NCBI GenBank assembly: GCA_027924645.1
Contig: BSBN01000241.1
Location: forward strand, 11,742,001-11,806,000
Direction: 5' to 3'
Origin: Cunninghamia lanceolata
Taxonomy: Eukaryota; Streptophyta; Pinopsida; Cupressales; Cupressaceae
Length of the DNA: 64,000 bases
Shown here: piece by piece, positions 39,950-51,510 of the stretch
How positions within the stretch are numbered: position 1 is the first letter of the stretch
Layout of the letters: each line of letters starts with the position of its first letter
Translations under genes and position numbers: made by a program
The notes under the pieces: model-generated
Database searches by the model: none
What the model saw: the letters and a program-made list of their open reading frames with translations, nothing else
What the model was told of the DNA's origin: nothing

Positions 39950-41530
39950 TCCATGTTCCTGTTAACCTCCTCTAGATTTATATGTCCAACTAGTGCCCTA
40001 TGTGGCTAAGCTGGCTCTTCTTCCTCTTCCATTCCTCTTTCCTGATAATAATATCCCTAGTTGTCATCCAAGTCAGTTCCATAGTACCCATCCTCTGCCT
40101 TTAAGTTATTCTTGTCAATTTTCCACTTATCATCAAACAATCATCTTTCATGATCCCATAGGTAATCCCTATTGTCACTATTTTTATATGAATCCATCCC
40201 TAGAATTCTGCCAATATTCAGTGAGATTCTTAGTTGTTCAATGCTGACACTATAGTTATGGCAAGTGATTTCCAAATGCTTGTGCATCTCTCCTTTTTCC
40301 ATCTCTAGTTGGTGTTGTTTACAATAGAGCTCTTGAAAATCAGTATATTCATTGTAGAATCTTTGATCAAATCTTCTCAGGTTCCCTGAGCAAAAGTTTG
40401 TTTCCTTTATGTCCTCCTTATAAATCATAGTACCCCTATCCATGATCTCTTTGAATTTGTCTAAAGTCAGCTTCAATGTAACAACAACCTATTCAAACAA
40501 TTTATATTTGGTGAGTCTTGCGAAAACCTCACTGAGCACTCTCTCCCTACCTTCGAATCTTTCCTCATTCCTCATCTTCCATAAAAACCAAAGGATTTTA
40601 GTAGATAACACAAACCAAAATTTGTTAGCTTTTTTGTTTAAACCATTAACAAACCCACACAAAATTTCTTTCCAATTGGTACTGATTGTAGGACACCACT
40701 TAGATATATTCCCCATTAAAAAGACCAAACCAACTTTGCATATTCACATTCAAAAAATATATGAAAATAGGTTTCAACAACATTACATATAGTGCAAAAC
40801 ACATTGTCAAAACCAATAAACAACTTATTAAGGATAAGAAGGCACCTAAAACAACATTCTTAGGATCAATGTCCCTTGACCAGAGGAGTTTAAAGGTTTT
40901 AGACAAGACTTTTTTCCCTAGAGTGTCAAACCAAGATGTGTCGATATGTTGGAATACTGCCTATGAGTTTGAAAGCATCTTATATATCATATTTGGTTTC
41001 ACTTTCAGAATTCTAGTCCCAACCATCCATTTAAAATTTTCAAAGCATTCTTACCCCAGAACAGAGTATTCTCAAGAAAGCATGCATATCAATGCCTTTG
41101 AAAGAATGGAAAATGTTCTAGCTTGTTTATCCTCCAAGCCATATACATATTTTAGCTGAGTTTAGGGTTTACGACCAACATCATTAAACAAATCATTAAG
41201 ATTAGACAATCCTTTTGAATTCCACTTTTTGGCAAAACAACCTTGAAGTAGGGCTAAAGGCTTTCCCTTATGCCTCACATTCCACCAAATAGACCTGTCA
41301 CCCCAAATATAGTTTTTTTCAAGATTAATAGCATCTCTGTCCAGTATTAACAGTTTGGCATGCTCCCATGCTCTCCAAATACTACAAAAAGCCACAGATC
41401 CCCTAGGTTTGGTATGGAAGTCCACAAACAAAGAGTCATGAAGATACAAAATCCCCCAATCCTTTTTATCACCTCAAAAAGCATTTTAAATACAGTTTCT
41501 CACCAAAACCTTCCATGGCTCCCTTCTAGG
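39950..41530 (-). pseudogene. LINE ORF2, C-terminal part (zf-RVT region)
   Basis: Reading leftwards from the insertion: 41449-41162 gives DRSIWWNVRHKGKPLALLQG, a segment typical of the region after RT in plant LINEs. About 40850-40690 gives a zinc-type motif (FCTIC ... YFHIFFECEYAKLVWSF) matching the zf-RVT domain. 40728-40489 continues WKEILCGFVNGL and TKILWFLWKMRNEERFEGR, typical of the LINE C-terminus. A TAG at 40489 interrupts the frame, which continues in phase to 40141 and probably to about 39930. Frame shifts and stops make it dead. Confidence 0.8.
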
Positions 41531-42938
41531 TGATGTAGAGGACTTAGGATAGGTTGAGGATACCTTCTTCTGACAAGGCTTTCTCCCACACTCAAAACCT
41601 GAATTCAAGGATCATCTTGGAAAAGTGGGAATAGCAATAGGTTTTCTTGAAATCATCATGCTGAGGCTTGTTTGACATCCCATATGACACATTCCAATCA
41701 AGTTGGGACTTCCTTCTTTAAGCCACTAAACTCCTTGTAGCCCTTGAAACAAGAACAGTCAACTATAACTCTTGACACAGATCTGCAAGATCAAATCTTA
41801 GACAATCCTAAGATACCCATTTAGATTCCCTACAACTTATCCCAAACTAGGTATGGGTTGTTTTGGACAATGTAGCCTAACCTATAGCCCCTCCTAGTAG
41901 CCTAGAGCCCCAATTAGCCCTATTTTGTGAAGCAACCACCCTCAAATTTGATTATAATGCTTAACCAGTCATTTGGGCATCTCAAGGACATAGTAAAACT
42001 AAGGATTCTTTAGGTTTTGGGTCCCCAAAATGGACTACAACTGATTGGTCCTATGTTGTTTCCTTACTAGACCTCTATGCAACACCTAACACATGAGGAT
42101 GTTAGGTTTCTTCAACAAAACCTCCCTCTTCTCAGATCCCCTACCCAAATCTTATCATGAAACATGAAAATAGACCTAGAACAATCCATTCCACTGATCA
42201 AGGGTGAGTCAAACCAGTGGAATGGAGAGAAAAGGCATAACTCCTACCAAAAACCCTAAGGTAGGGTTTAGTAACCCGATTTCAGAAAATAGTAGAGAAT
42301 TCAAATGAAAAGATGTTTCAAGACCTCTAATAACTTGCAAAAAGAACTTAAGTCATACCTCTAACTTTCCACAACCATTAACCTCATGACGTTTCTGTAC
42401 AGAGGAGTACCACGAGCAAGAACAACAAAAAATACAGAAATTTGACAGAAAACTGAGATTTCTCCACTTATTTCTCCTTCCAACTTACTGTCTTCTCTCT
42501 TATACATTGTAATGATCATGTTCAAGGCTATATAAACCTATAGACACCTTGATAGACCTCTTGGAAGATAGTTTTGGTCAATGGGAAGGTTCATAACTAC
42601 TCTTCAACCATCGAACTACCCTATTTTTTTTTTAAACTACAACTAATTACATGTTTTAACATAGGCATCGGTTATTTTGAGGCTTGACAATGCCTTCAAA
42701 CACCTTTACAATGTAATTAAACTTTTGACAAGGTCTAACACTCTTTGACACATGCCAAAAAGGCTTACAATGTGTGATAATGTGTGACTATCCCTATAAC
42801 AATATATGACTCTATGACTGCCTCTTGCAACCATGGCATCTTGTGGACATAGTCCTTATTACAAACATGGAAAATGGTTTTTCAAAACCTTATTCATCAC
42901 AACAAAACATGAACAAGTCTCCTTGTGCCCCTGCACCA
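41531..42938 (-). repeat. 3' LTR of nested chromovirus (1408 bp)
   Basis: Aligned with 54994-56435. It lacks about 24 bases present in the other copy near 55163-55190. By eye about 5 percent substitutions over the first 400 bases. Confidence 0.9.
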
Positions 42939-42955
42939 TACTCCCAAGGTGGAAA
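42939..42955 (-). other. Polypurine tract region (minus strand)
   Basis: On the minus strand CACCTTGGGAGTA precedes the TGGTGCAG start of the 3' LTR. It is a short purine-rich stretch, weaker than usual, but in the right place. Confidence 0.5.
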
Positions 42956-42960
42956 AGAAC

Positions 42961-44172
42961 TCAAGACTCTTGAGGAAGTAGATTAGCAACAGTAGTACCA
43001 TGTGTGATGATGTCCTCTTCACTCATCCAAGTGGCATCTTCAATAGGAAAGCCACTCCATTTGACAAGGAATTGTTTGTAGGTCTTCTTTCTAGTCCTTT
43101 TCAATACCTTGGTGTCCAAGATACATTCCAACTTCAAGGGTTGATTGGATGGAAGACCCTTAACCCTTTCCTCATCTCCTGTTGTTGTCATATCTGCCTC
43201 TGAACCTGCAGTATTATCACATTTGAAAGGAAACAAATCTAAAACAGTAAAGATAGGAGATATCGCCAAGCCTTGAGGAAGCTCAATCTCATAGGCATTG
43301 GGCCCAAATTTATGCACAATCCATCAAGGACCTATCTTCTTCATGAGAAGTTTGGTTGGTTGTCCTTTTGGAAGTCTCTCCTTATTCAAATGTGAAATGA
43401 CCAAATCCCCAACCTTATATTGCACATCTCTCCTTCTCTCATTGGCTTTCTCCTTGTACTTCTCATTATTCCTTTGAAGAGTTTCTCTTAAATTGTCATG
43501 GATGTCCTTCATAGTCAATGCAAAGTCTTCACCTTGAGCACTCTTCCTCTCTAATCCATGGAGATCTCTCAATTCAAGAATACCTCTTGGGTGAACACCA
43601 GAGACAACCTCAAATGGACTCCTTCATGTGCTTCTATTGGTGAAGTCATTGTAAGCAAATTTAGCTTGAGGGATGATCATATCCCATGCCTCTCCATGTT
43701 GCTTTGTAAGACATCTAAGGAGATTTCCCAAAGACCTATTCACTACCTCAGTTTGGCCATCAGTTTGAGGGTGATAGGCTGAAGTGAATGACAACTAAGT
43801 GCCCAACTTCTTCCACAAAGTACGCCAAAAGTGGCCTACAAACTTTGGATCCCTGTCAGTCACAATGTTAAGAGGCAAACCATGGATTCTAACAATTTCT
43901 TTGAAGAACAAACTAGAAATGTGTGAAGCATCATTAGTGCATTTACATGGCAAGAAATGAGTCATCTTACTGAATCTATCCACCACAACAAAAATACTAT
44001 CAAAGCCTCTTTGAGTCCTAGGAAGACCCAAGACAAAATCCATACTAATACTTTCCCATGGCCTATGAGGAATAGGAAGTGGCTGATATAGACCAGAATT
44101 AGATGAAGTAGCCTTTGCTCTTTGACAAATACTACAACTTTCAACAAATTTTCTGATATCTGATTGCATTTT
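42961..44172 (-). pseudogene. Chromovirus integrase (part 2) and canonical chromodomain
   Basis: Continues the polyprotein after the nested insert. From right to left: the second zinc-finger half (CSICQRAK), [20 protein letters not shown] (first catalytic Asp), [18 protein letters not shown] (second Asp), SAYHPQTDGQTEVVNRSLG (catalytic Glu), then the GPY-like region and a full chromodomain at about 43150-42990 (ECILDTKVLKRTRKKTYKQF, LVKWSGFPIEDATWMSEEDI) ending at a TGA at 42961. The aromatic positions expected for methyl-lysine binding (W in VKWSG, W in ATW) are present. Stops at 43795, 43624 and 43324 are the only breaks seen; there is no frame shift. Confidence 0.9.
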
Positions 44173-44177
44173 AGACC

Positions 44178-46838
44178 TGTTGGTTTTTCCTTCCGAATCA
44201 GCAGACGGTTTGCCAGTTCCAATGCACAGGCAGATTCGGCTAACTAATACAAGAGGTTGCATGAGCTGCCTCCCCTTCACTTCTGGTTCTGTCGCACCAA
44301 GGGGGGTATCCCTATAGCTAAAGATTTAACATTTGACTCACCCAATGATAGAAAGATTTAGCTTTACAACAACAGGAAGAATACTCTCATGTATGGACCA
44401 AGATTTGAATGATAGATCACAAGTTTGGCAACTTTCTTGGACATATCTAATTGGTTATGGATGAGAGTATGCAGGGGTCTTAATCTTACTCCTACAACTA
44501 ACAGATTGGAAAAATGAAAGGATTGGTTTGATGGTTTGGATGCAAGACAGGGGGTTTTGGATCATAACTACTTCATAAGGGCAGAACGGTGCCTATCCCA
44601 AGGCAAGGAGTCAACTAGATGTATACATAAGAATGGATTGCATTTTGGATTCAAGTTTCAAGGGGTTAGATTGATGCTTGCCTTACAAACATCACCCAAG
44701 AATGGGTATTTAACTGTCTCTACTTACAAACATCCCAACTGACATATAACCTTCTCCATACTTAACCTAAGACAATTTAATCCACTCCTTGAATGGAAGT
44801 CACAAATTAAACATGCAATATAGAAACCTGTATCCTAGAATCTATGAAACCCTTAGCAACTAGATTTAGAAGAAGGAAAGCATGCAACAAAGGAGATAGA
44901 CAGGTAAACAAATGCACAATGCATTTTTCATATGAAACAACAGTGAAACTGAGAATATCTGTGCAAGGTGCACTCAAATGCAACTCATAAACTCCAACAG
45001 AGATAAAACAGCTAAGAAAATGCTTTGTCTTTCGTTATTTTTCCCCCAAAAAATTTTGGTCTTCAACAACCCAAAATGAGTAACACAGTCTTCCCTTTAT
45101 AGCAAGACTGTGTACTCAGCAATTAGTACAATGGTCTTCTCAAAATTTGCCAAATACATTGTATCTTCAAATTGGCGCTCAAAATATTCAATGCTCCTGG
45201 CAGAAATAGAGGAAAGAGCAAGTGGGATCAGGATCCGCACCGCCACATGGAGATCTTCTTCCTAAATCAGGTGGTTGACCTGTCAACATGACCCATACTT
45301 CTCTACAAATCTGCCATTAATGTCAACCTACTCACGGGATGCAGCAGCTATGTGCCTTGGAACCTTTCCTGCCTGAAAATAGCCACAGATACAAAGAAAA
45401 ACCTTCACTGCCACAAGATTTGAAACTGGCCGTCAATTTGCATTCCTTCGCTGAGATTAACAGCTCCAAATCCTGTTGAAAAGTCAAGATCCAAAGATAT
45501 CACACCACGTAAGCGTCTTTTTCCTATTGCAGACTTTCTCCTCTCTCATTTTTCCATTTTCGCCTTGTATATGCATGTTCAAATGCATATACAACTACCT
45601 ACCTCTTGCCTTATAAAAAACCCTTGTATATGCAAAAGCAAATGCATATACATACAACTGTATGCATACAAAGCATGGATCCCAAATTATTATAGAACAA
45701 ATTGAAAACACCTTCGAGTTCCACCTTGTATCTCCCTTTTTGCATCTATCACTTTGTATATGTTCATATACATTCACCTCATACATACAAGGTACGGACA
45801 CCAGTCACTCATGAATCGGATTGAAACAATTTTCAAATCTGGGCCTTGTATCTCGCCTTTCTTGTATATCGGCAAATACAAACACAAATATACAAGTCGC
45901 AGATTCCAACTCATTTATCAGCTAGATTGGAAGACCATTGGAATCTGGCTTGTATCTTATCCAATGTATATTTCCTTTGTATATCGCATATACAAACGCG
46001 ATATACAACCCGCAAACTTCAAAATCCATTTACTGCAACATACTATCCTTCCACGTCTGGGCCTCCCACATTTTTTCTTTGTATATTTTTCTTGCACATT
46101 GCATATGCAATGCGACTTGCATATCGCATAGACATTCTGTTTTGTATACGAGATACAAAGCCCTTTGTATGTGAGGTGGACCCCACCAAATGTACCTTCG
46201 CTTTGTATGTTGCCGAACATTCAAGAGCCCTTGTATCTTTTTCAATGTATATGCATCGGCCGTCGGGCAAACTCTGAAGTTGACTGCCGATGCATCCTGT
46301 CTTTCTGATGACCTTCTGTCACTGTAGCGAATGCATGTACGCTCCTTTGTATATTTTCCATTGTATATTTCCATATGCATCATCTACAGTGAACCCGATA
46401 TACATTCAGCATTGTATAACTTCCTTGTATGCCGCCAATGCATCTTTTCATTGCATGTTTTCCTTTGTATCTAGTCGTTGTATGTCTAAACATACAACAC
46501 AAAATATACATGCAACCTAACATACAAGAAGGGAATATTCCCAGAATATGCAATAGATTCTTCAATGTATATGCAAGCCTGATATGCATTTCAGAGATGC
46601 ATATAACTCAATTTTTTTCATTTTTTGAAAAGCCAGTTGAAATTTCTGACCCGCCAATGCACATTTGACCAGCATGTATATACAAACAGCCTTGTATATA
46701 CAAAGTGACATGTATACAACAGATTTTTTGCAATTTTTCTACTGCAAAGGCCAAAAGACTTAGAAATTTTTAGATTTTTATGAAAGGTGCCTACGAATTA
46801 AAATACTTGAAACCTGAATGTGCATGCAGGCACCAACA
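44178..46838 (-). repeat. 3' LTR of nested gag-only element (2661 bp)
   Basis: Aligned with 48904-51510; about 7 percent substitutions by eye over 460 sampled bases. A roughly 1.2-kb part (45540-46730) is densely packed with TTGTATAT and ATATACAA words and their palindromes. Open frames in this part occur on both strands in several phases because of the repeat and are not genes. Confidence 0.92.
45540..46730. repeat. Palindrome-rich TTGTATAT/ATATACAA block
   Basis: Dozens of copies of TTGTATAT, TGCATATACAA and close variants in both directions. One clear hairpin is at 45565-45594: perfect 12-base arms TTGTATATGCAT / ATGCATATACAA around 6 bases. The block is repeated in the other LTR (50280-51400). 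Confidence 0.8.
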
Positions 46839-46969
46839 CAGGCTCTATCTGGGGATGCATGCCTCTTGCAGGCATGGCGAGAACTTCAGATCTCTGGGAT
46901 GTAGACCAATCCCTTATCCATTGGGCACAGAGTTAAAACTATACTAACCTGCATCACAAATCACATTTG
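46839..46969 (-). other. Interior end without a clear polypurine tract
   Basis: Between the end of the gag frame and the 3' LTR. The bases next to the LTR on the minus strand (CCCCAGATAGAGCCTG) are only partly purine, so the usual polypurine tract is missing or diverged. Confidence 0.4.
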
Positions 46970-48678
46970 TTAAAAATTACTTGGCGGCCCAGGGCCACCA
47001 AAAAGGAAAAACCAAAATTTTCCTTTGTCAAACACCCAATTTTCTTTTGATTTCTTCAAATGAACCCTGAAAACATTTTGTTGTCTGCAGTACCCAGTGT
47101 TGCAATTGATTGTGCTGCTGCCCATTTCTCTTTCTTTGACAAATCTACAACAAGCTTGATCAACATATATTAACATCAGCTGTAGAATGTCATCATCATA
47201 AGAGTCACCAATGTCACTTGGGAAAATATCAGATTCACATGAAACAAATGAATCCACATCAGAATTTTGCCCTTCATAGAATAAGAGCTCCTTTGTATCA
47301 AACATGCAATATTCAGGCACAAGCAACATCTAATAATCAAATTCATTTTTATAATCACTCAGATATTCATCATCATTGTGCTTAGCAATTTTATCATTAA
47401 GGCCCACCTGCAGCCCTTCACTGAAAGCTTTGCAGTCACCCCTGCAACCAACACTATCCCTATCTGTATCAGCATGAACATCTGTAAATTGTCCACCCAC
47501 CTCTGAATAGTGACCTTGTTTTTCCTCTTCAGCAATGCACTGGTAGTTAAAGGCAAATTTTTGAACCTCTGCATCGTAGAGGTGGTCAGAATCTTCGAGG
47601 AAACATTCATATTCAGCACCCATATATATTTCATCATCTGAAAGGCTCACACATGCATCTGAATGCTGACAGTCACTAACATATTCACTGTTGTCCCTTG
47701 AATCAGCATCTTCTATATTCAGAGTGAAGCTCTGCATATCCACTTCATATAAATAATCAAGAATAGCTGGGATATGTCTATTGATGCAAGACACAACCTC
47801 ATGTATATCTTTCATTTCATCATTTGAAATGCATTTTGCATCTGCAGGCTTGTCTTCTAGAGGCTGAGAACAATCTTTGTTTTCACCATTATAAGATGTA
47901 CCTATATTTTCTACAACATCTTCTTCATGCATCACATCATGGCTGCACATATTGTTCTGAAATATATTTCCCTCTATAAAATCATCTTTTAAGGAAAACA
48001 CTAGGAAATCATAAACATATTCACTTTGAAAATTGTTTTGACAACTTGCAGCCATGAAACCTACTGGTATTCCATATTTCTGATTATTTTCAATATCCAT
48101 AGCAAATTTGAAGGCCTGGTGAAGTGTGACTGGTTCTTTATCTCTCAATAAATAACTCATTTCTTCATCAAATGCAGCCAAATAAATTGTCAAGCACAAT
48201 GCATTATTAGGTATCATATATTCAGGGATCTGCTTGAGCAACTTAACAAATCTAAGATTAAACGCTGGAACCAGTTCTTCATCTTCCTTTTTGATATTCA
48301 TGAAATGTATGATCAATGAGGCTAAATCAAATCTTTCACCAAATTGCTCTAGGAATGCAACTTCTAAATCTACCCATGAAGAAACTGAACACATAGGCAG
48401 GTATGAAAACCAAACCCTAGCATCATCCTCTAATGACTGAACAAAGAGTCTCATTACTACATCTTTAGCCTCAACTTCATAATCTTCTATCAAATTACAA
48501 AAATTTTGCAGATGTTTGTTTGCAGACTCAGAATTTGATCCACTATATTTTGGCAAACATCTTCTAATCTTATTGGGAATAACATTTGGGTAACCATATA
48601 TTCCTTTGAAATACAGAGCTTTATATCTTTCAATAAAAAAATGGTCTTCTTTGAGAGCACAACCAGGGATGTTTCTCT
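46970..48678 (-). pseudogene. Gag-type protein with capsid domain, no zinc knuckle
   Basis: Open from about 48678 to a TAG at 47330, then in phase to 46970. The N-terminal part contains CLPKYSGS, VMRLFVQSLEDDARVWFSYL, SSWVDLEVAFLEQFGERFD and LVPAFNLRFVKLLKQIPEYM, a good match to the plant retrotransposon gag (capsid) family. After about residue 190 it becomes acidic and Asp/Ser/Cys-rich with no recognisable fold. There is no CCHC knuckle, protease or RT before the end. No initiating ATG is visible in phase near 48678, so the start is uncertain. Function, if any, would be particle formation with enzymes supplied in trans (inference). Confidence 0.85.
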
Positions 48679-48880
48679 AAATTCATTATTTTTTTGGATT
48701 AACAGATGAATACCTAGAAATATGTTGCAGCATTGATAGGTTCAATCAACAGAGTCGCCCCCTCTCACAGAGAGGATAGAAAATCAATAAGGCACTTTTG
48801 TTTTCTAGATTCATCACACCAACAGAGCACCACTTCACTGGAAACTAGATTTTCCAATCCTTAAATCACTTGACTCTTTC

Positions 48881-48900
48881 TCTCCCCAGCAGAGTCACCA
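48881..48900 (-). other. Primer-binding site of nested gag-only element
   Basis: On the minus strand TGGTGACTCTGCTGGGGAGA starts three bases after the 5' LTR. It has the TGG start and G/C-rich form of plant gypsy primer sites and differs from the Met-type sites of the other elements here. The tRNA was not identified; a match of this site to tRNA 3' ends would settle it. Confidence 0.7.
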
Positions 48901-48903
48901 TTT

Positions 48904-51510
48904 TGTTGGTTTTTTCTTCCGAATCAACAGAGGGTTTGCCAGTTCCAATGCACAAGTAGATTCAGCTAACTAATACAGGAGGTTGTGTGAGTTGCCTCCC
49001 CTTCACTTTTGGTTCTACCGCACCAAGGGGGGTATCCCTATAGCTAAAGATTTGACATTTGACTCGCCCAATGACAGAAAGATTTATCTTTACAACAACA
49101 AGAAGAATACTCTCATGTATGGACCAAGATTTGAATGATAGATCACAAGTTTGGCAACTTTCTTGGACATATCTGACTGGTTATAGATGAGAGTATGCAA
49201 GGGTCCTAATCCTACTCCTACAACTAACAGATTTGAAAAATGAAAGGATTGGTTTCATGGTTTGGATGCAAGACAGGGGGTTTTGGATCATAACTACTTC
49301 ACAAGGGCAGACCGATGCTTATCCCAGGGCAAGGAGTCAACTAGACGTATACATAAGAATGGATTGCATTTTGGATTCAAGTTTCAAGTGGTTAGATTGA
49401 TGCTTGCCTTACAAACATCACCCAAGAATGGGTATTTAACTGTCTCTACTTACAAACATCCCAGATGACATACAACCTTCTACATACTTAACCTAAGACA
49501 ATTTAATCCACTCCTTGAATGGAAGTCACAGATTAAACATGCAATACAGAAACATGTATCCTAGAATCTATGAAACCCTTAGCAACCAGATTCAAAAGAA
49601 GGAAAGCATGCAACAAAGGAGACAAATAGGTAAACACATGCACAATGCATTTTTCATATGAAACAACAGTGAAACTGAGAATATCTATGCAAAGTGCACT
49701 CAAATGCAACTCATAAACTCCAACAGAGATAAAACAACCAAGAAAATGCCCTGTCTTTCATTATTTTTCCCCTAAAAAATGCCCAAGTCTTCAACAACCC
49801 AAAATGAGTAACATAGTCTTCCCTTTATAGCAAGACTGTGTACTCAGCAATTAGTACAATGGTCTTCTCAAAATTTGCCAAATACATTGCATCTTCAGAT
49901 TGGCGCTCAAAATATTCAATGCTGCTGGCAGAAACAGAGGAAAGAGCAGGTGGGATTGGGATCCGCACTACCGCATGGAGATCTTCTTCCTAAATTGGGT
50001 GGTTGACTTGTCAACACGACCCATACTTCTTTGCAAATCTGCCATTAATGTCAACCTACCCGCGAGATGCAGCAGTTGCGTGCCTTGGAACCTTTCCCCC
50101 CTGAAAACAGCCACAGATACAAAGAAAAACCTTCGTTGCTACAAGATTTGAAACTGGCCGTTGATTTGCATTCCTTCGCTGAGATTAACAGCTCCAAATC
50201 CCGCTGAAAAGTCAAGAGCCAATGATATCATGCCACGTAGGTGACTTTTTCCTATCGCAGACTTTCTCCTCTCTTATTTTGCCATTTTCACCCTGTATAT
50301 GCATGTTCAAATGCATATACAACTGCCCACCTCTTGCCTTATAAAAAACCCTTGTATATGCAAAAGCAAATGCATATACATACAACTATATGCATACAAA
50401 GCATGGATCTTAAATTATTATAGAACAAATTGAAAACACCTTCGGGTTTCACCTTGTATCTCCCTTTTTGCATCTATCGCTTTGTATATGTGCATATACA
50501 TTCACCTCATACATACAAGGCACGGACGCCAGTCACTCATGAATCAGATTGAAACAATTTTCAAATCCGGGCCTTGTATCTCGCCTTTCTTGTATATCGG
50601 AAGACCTTTGGAATCCGGCTTGTATCTTATCCAATGTATATTTCCTTTGTATATCACATATACAAACATGATATACAACCCACGGACTTCAAAATCCATC
50701 TACTGCAACATACTATCCTTCTGCGTCTGAGCCTCGCACATTTTTTCTTTGTATATTTTGCTTGCACATTGCATATGCAATGCGACTTGCATATCGCATA
50801 TACATTTTGTTTTGTATACGAGATACAAAGCCATTTGTACGTGAGGCGGACCCCACCAAATGAATCTTCGCTTTGTATGTTGCCGAACATACAAGACCCC
50901 TTGTATCTTTTTCAATGTATATGCATCGGCCATCGGGCAAACTCTGGAGTTGACTGCCGATGCATCATGTCTTGTCGATGACCTTCTGTCACTATAGCGA
51001 ATGCATGTGCACTCCTTTGTATATTTTCCATTGTATATTTCCATATGCTTCAGCTACAATGAACCCAATATACATTCAGCATTGTATAACTTCCTTGTAT
51101 GTCGCCAATGCATCTTTTCATTGCATGTTTTCCTTTGTATCTAGTCATTATATGTCTGAACATATAACACAAAATATACATGCAACCTGACATACAAGTA
51201 GGGAATATTCCCAAAATCTGTGATAGATTCTTCAATGTATATGCAAGCCCGATATGCATTTCAGAGATGCATATAACTCAATTTTTTTTTCATTTTTTGA
51301 AAAGCTGATTGAAATTTCTGACCCGCCAATGCACATTTGACCAGCATGTATATACAAACAGCCTTGTATATACAAAGTGACATGCATACAACAAATTTTT
51401 TGCAATTTTTCTACTACAAAGGCCAAAAGACTTAGAAATTTTTAGATTTTTATGAAAGGTGCCTGCGAATTAAAATGCATGAAACCTGAATGTGCATGCA
51501 GGCACCAACA
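48904..51510 (-). repeat. 5' LTR of nested gag-only element (2607 bp)
   Basis: Starts (minus strand) TGTTGGTGCC and ends CCAACA. It is aligned with 44178-46838 and contains the second palindrome-rich block (50280-51400). A roughly 50-base segment present in the other LTR near 45866-45925 is missing around 50600. Confidence 0.92.

Larger units (their letters stand above)
44178..51510 (-). mobile_element. Gag-only LTR retrotransposon nested in chromovirus integrase
   Basis: LTRs 48904-51510 (5') and 44178-46838 (3') start TGTTGG and end CCAACA, a perfect 6-base terminal inverted repeat. The flanks AGACC (44173-44177) and AGGCC (51511-51515) are a 5-bp duplication with one transition. Removing the element and one duplication copy restores the chromovirus reading frame across the join (checked by codon phase). 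The 2065-bp interior holds a primer site and a gag frame but no protease, RT or integrase. It is the youngest layer of the nest by position. Confidence 0.92.

Noticed and set aside
44536..44742. 68-codon frame repeated at 49262-49468
   Set aside because: Present in both LTRs of the nested element; no motif.
45754..46668. Many overlapping open frames of 75-143 codons on both strands
   Set aside because: They lie in the palindrome-rich LTR block and recur at 50482-51259; no phase is favoured and no motif is present.
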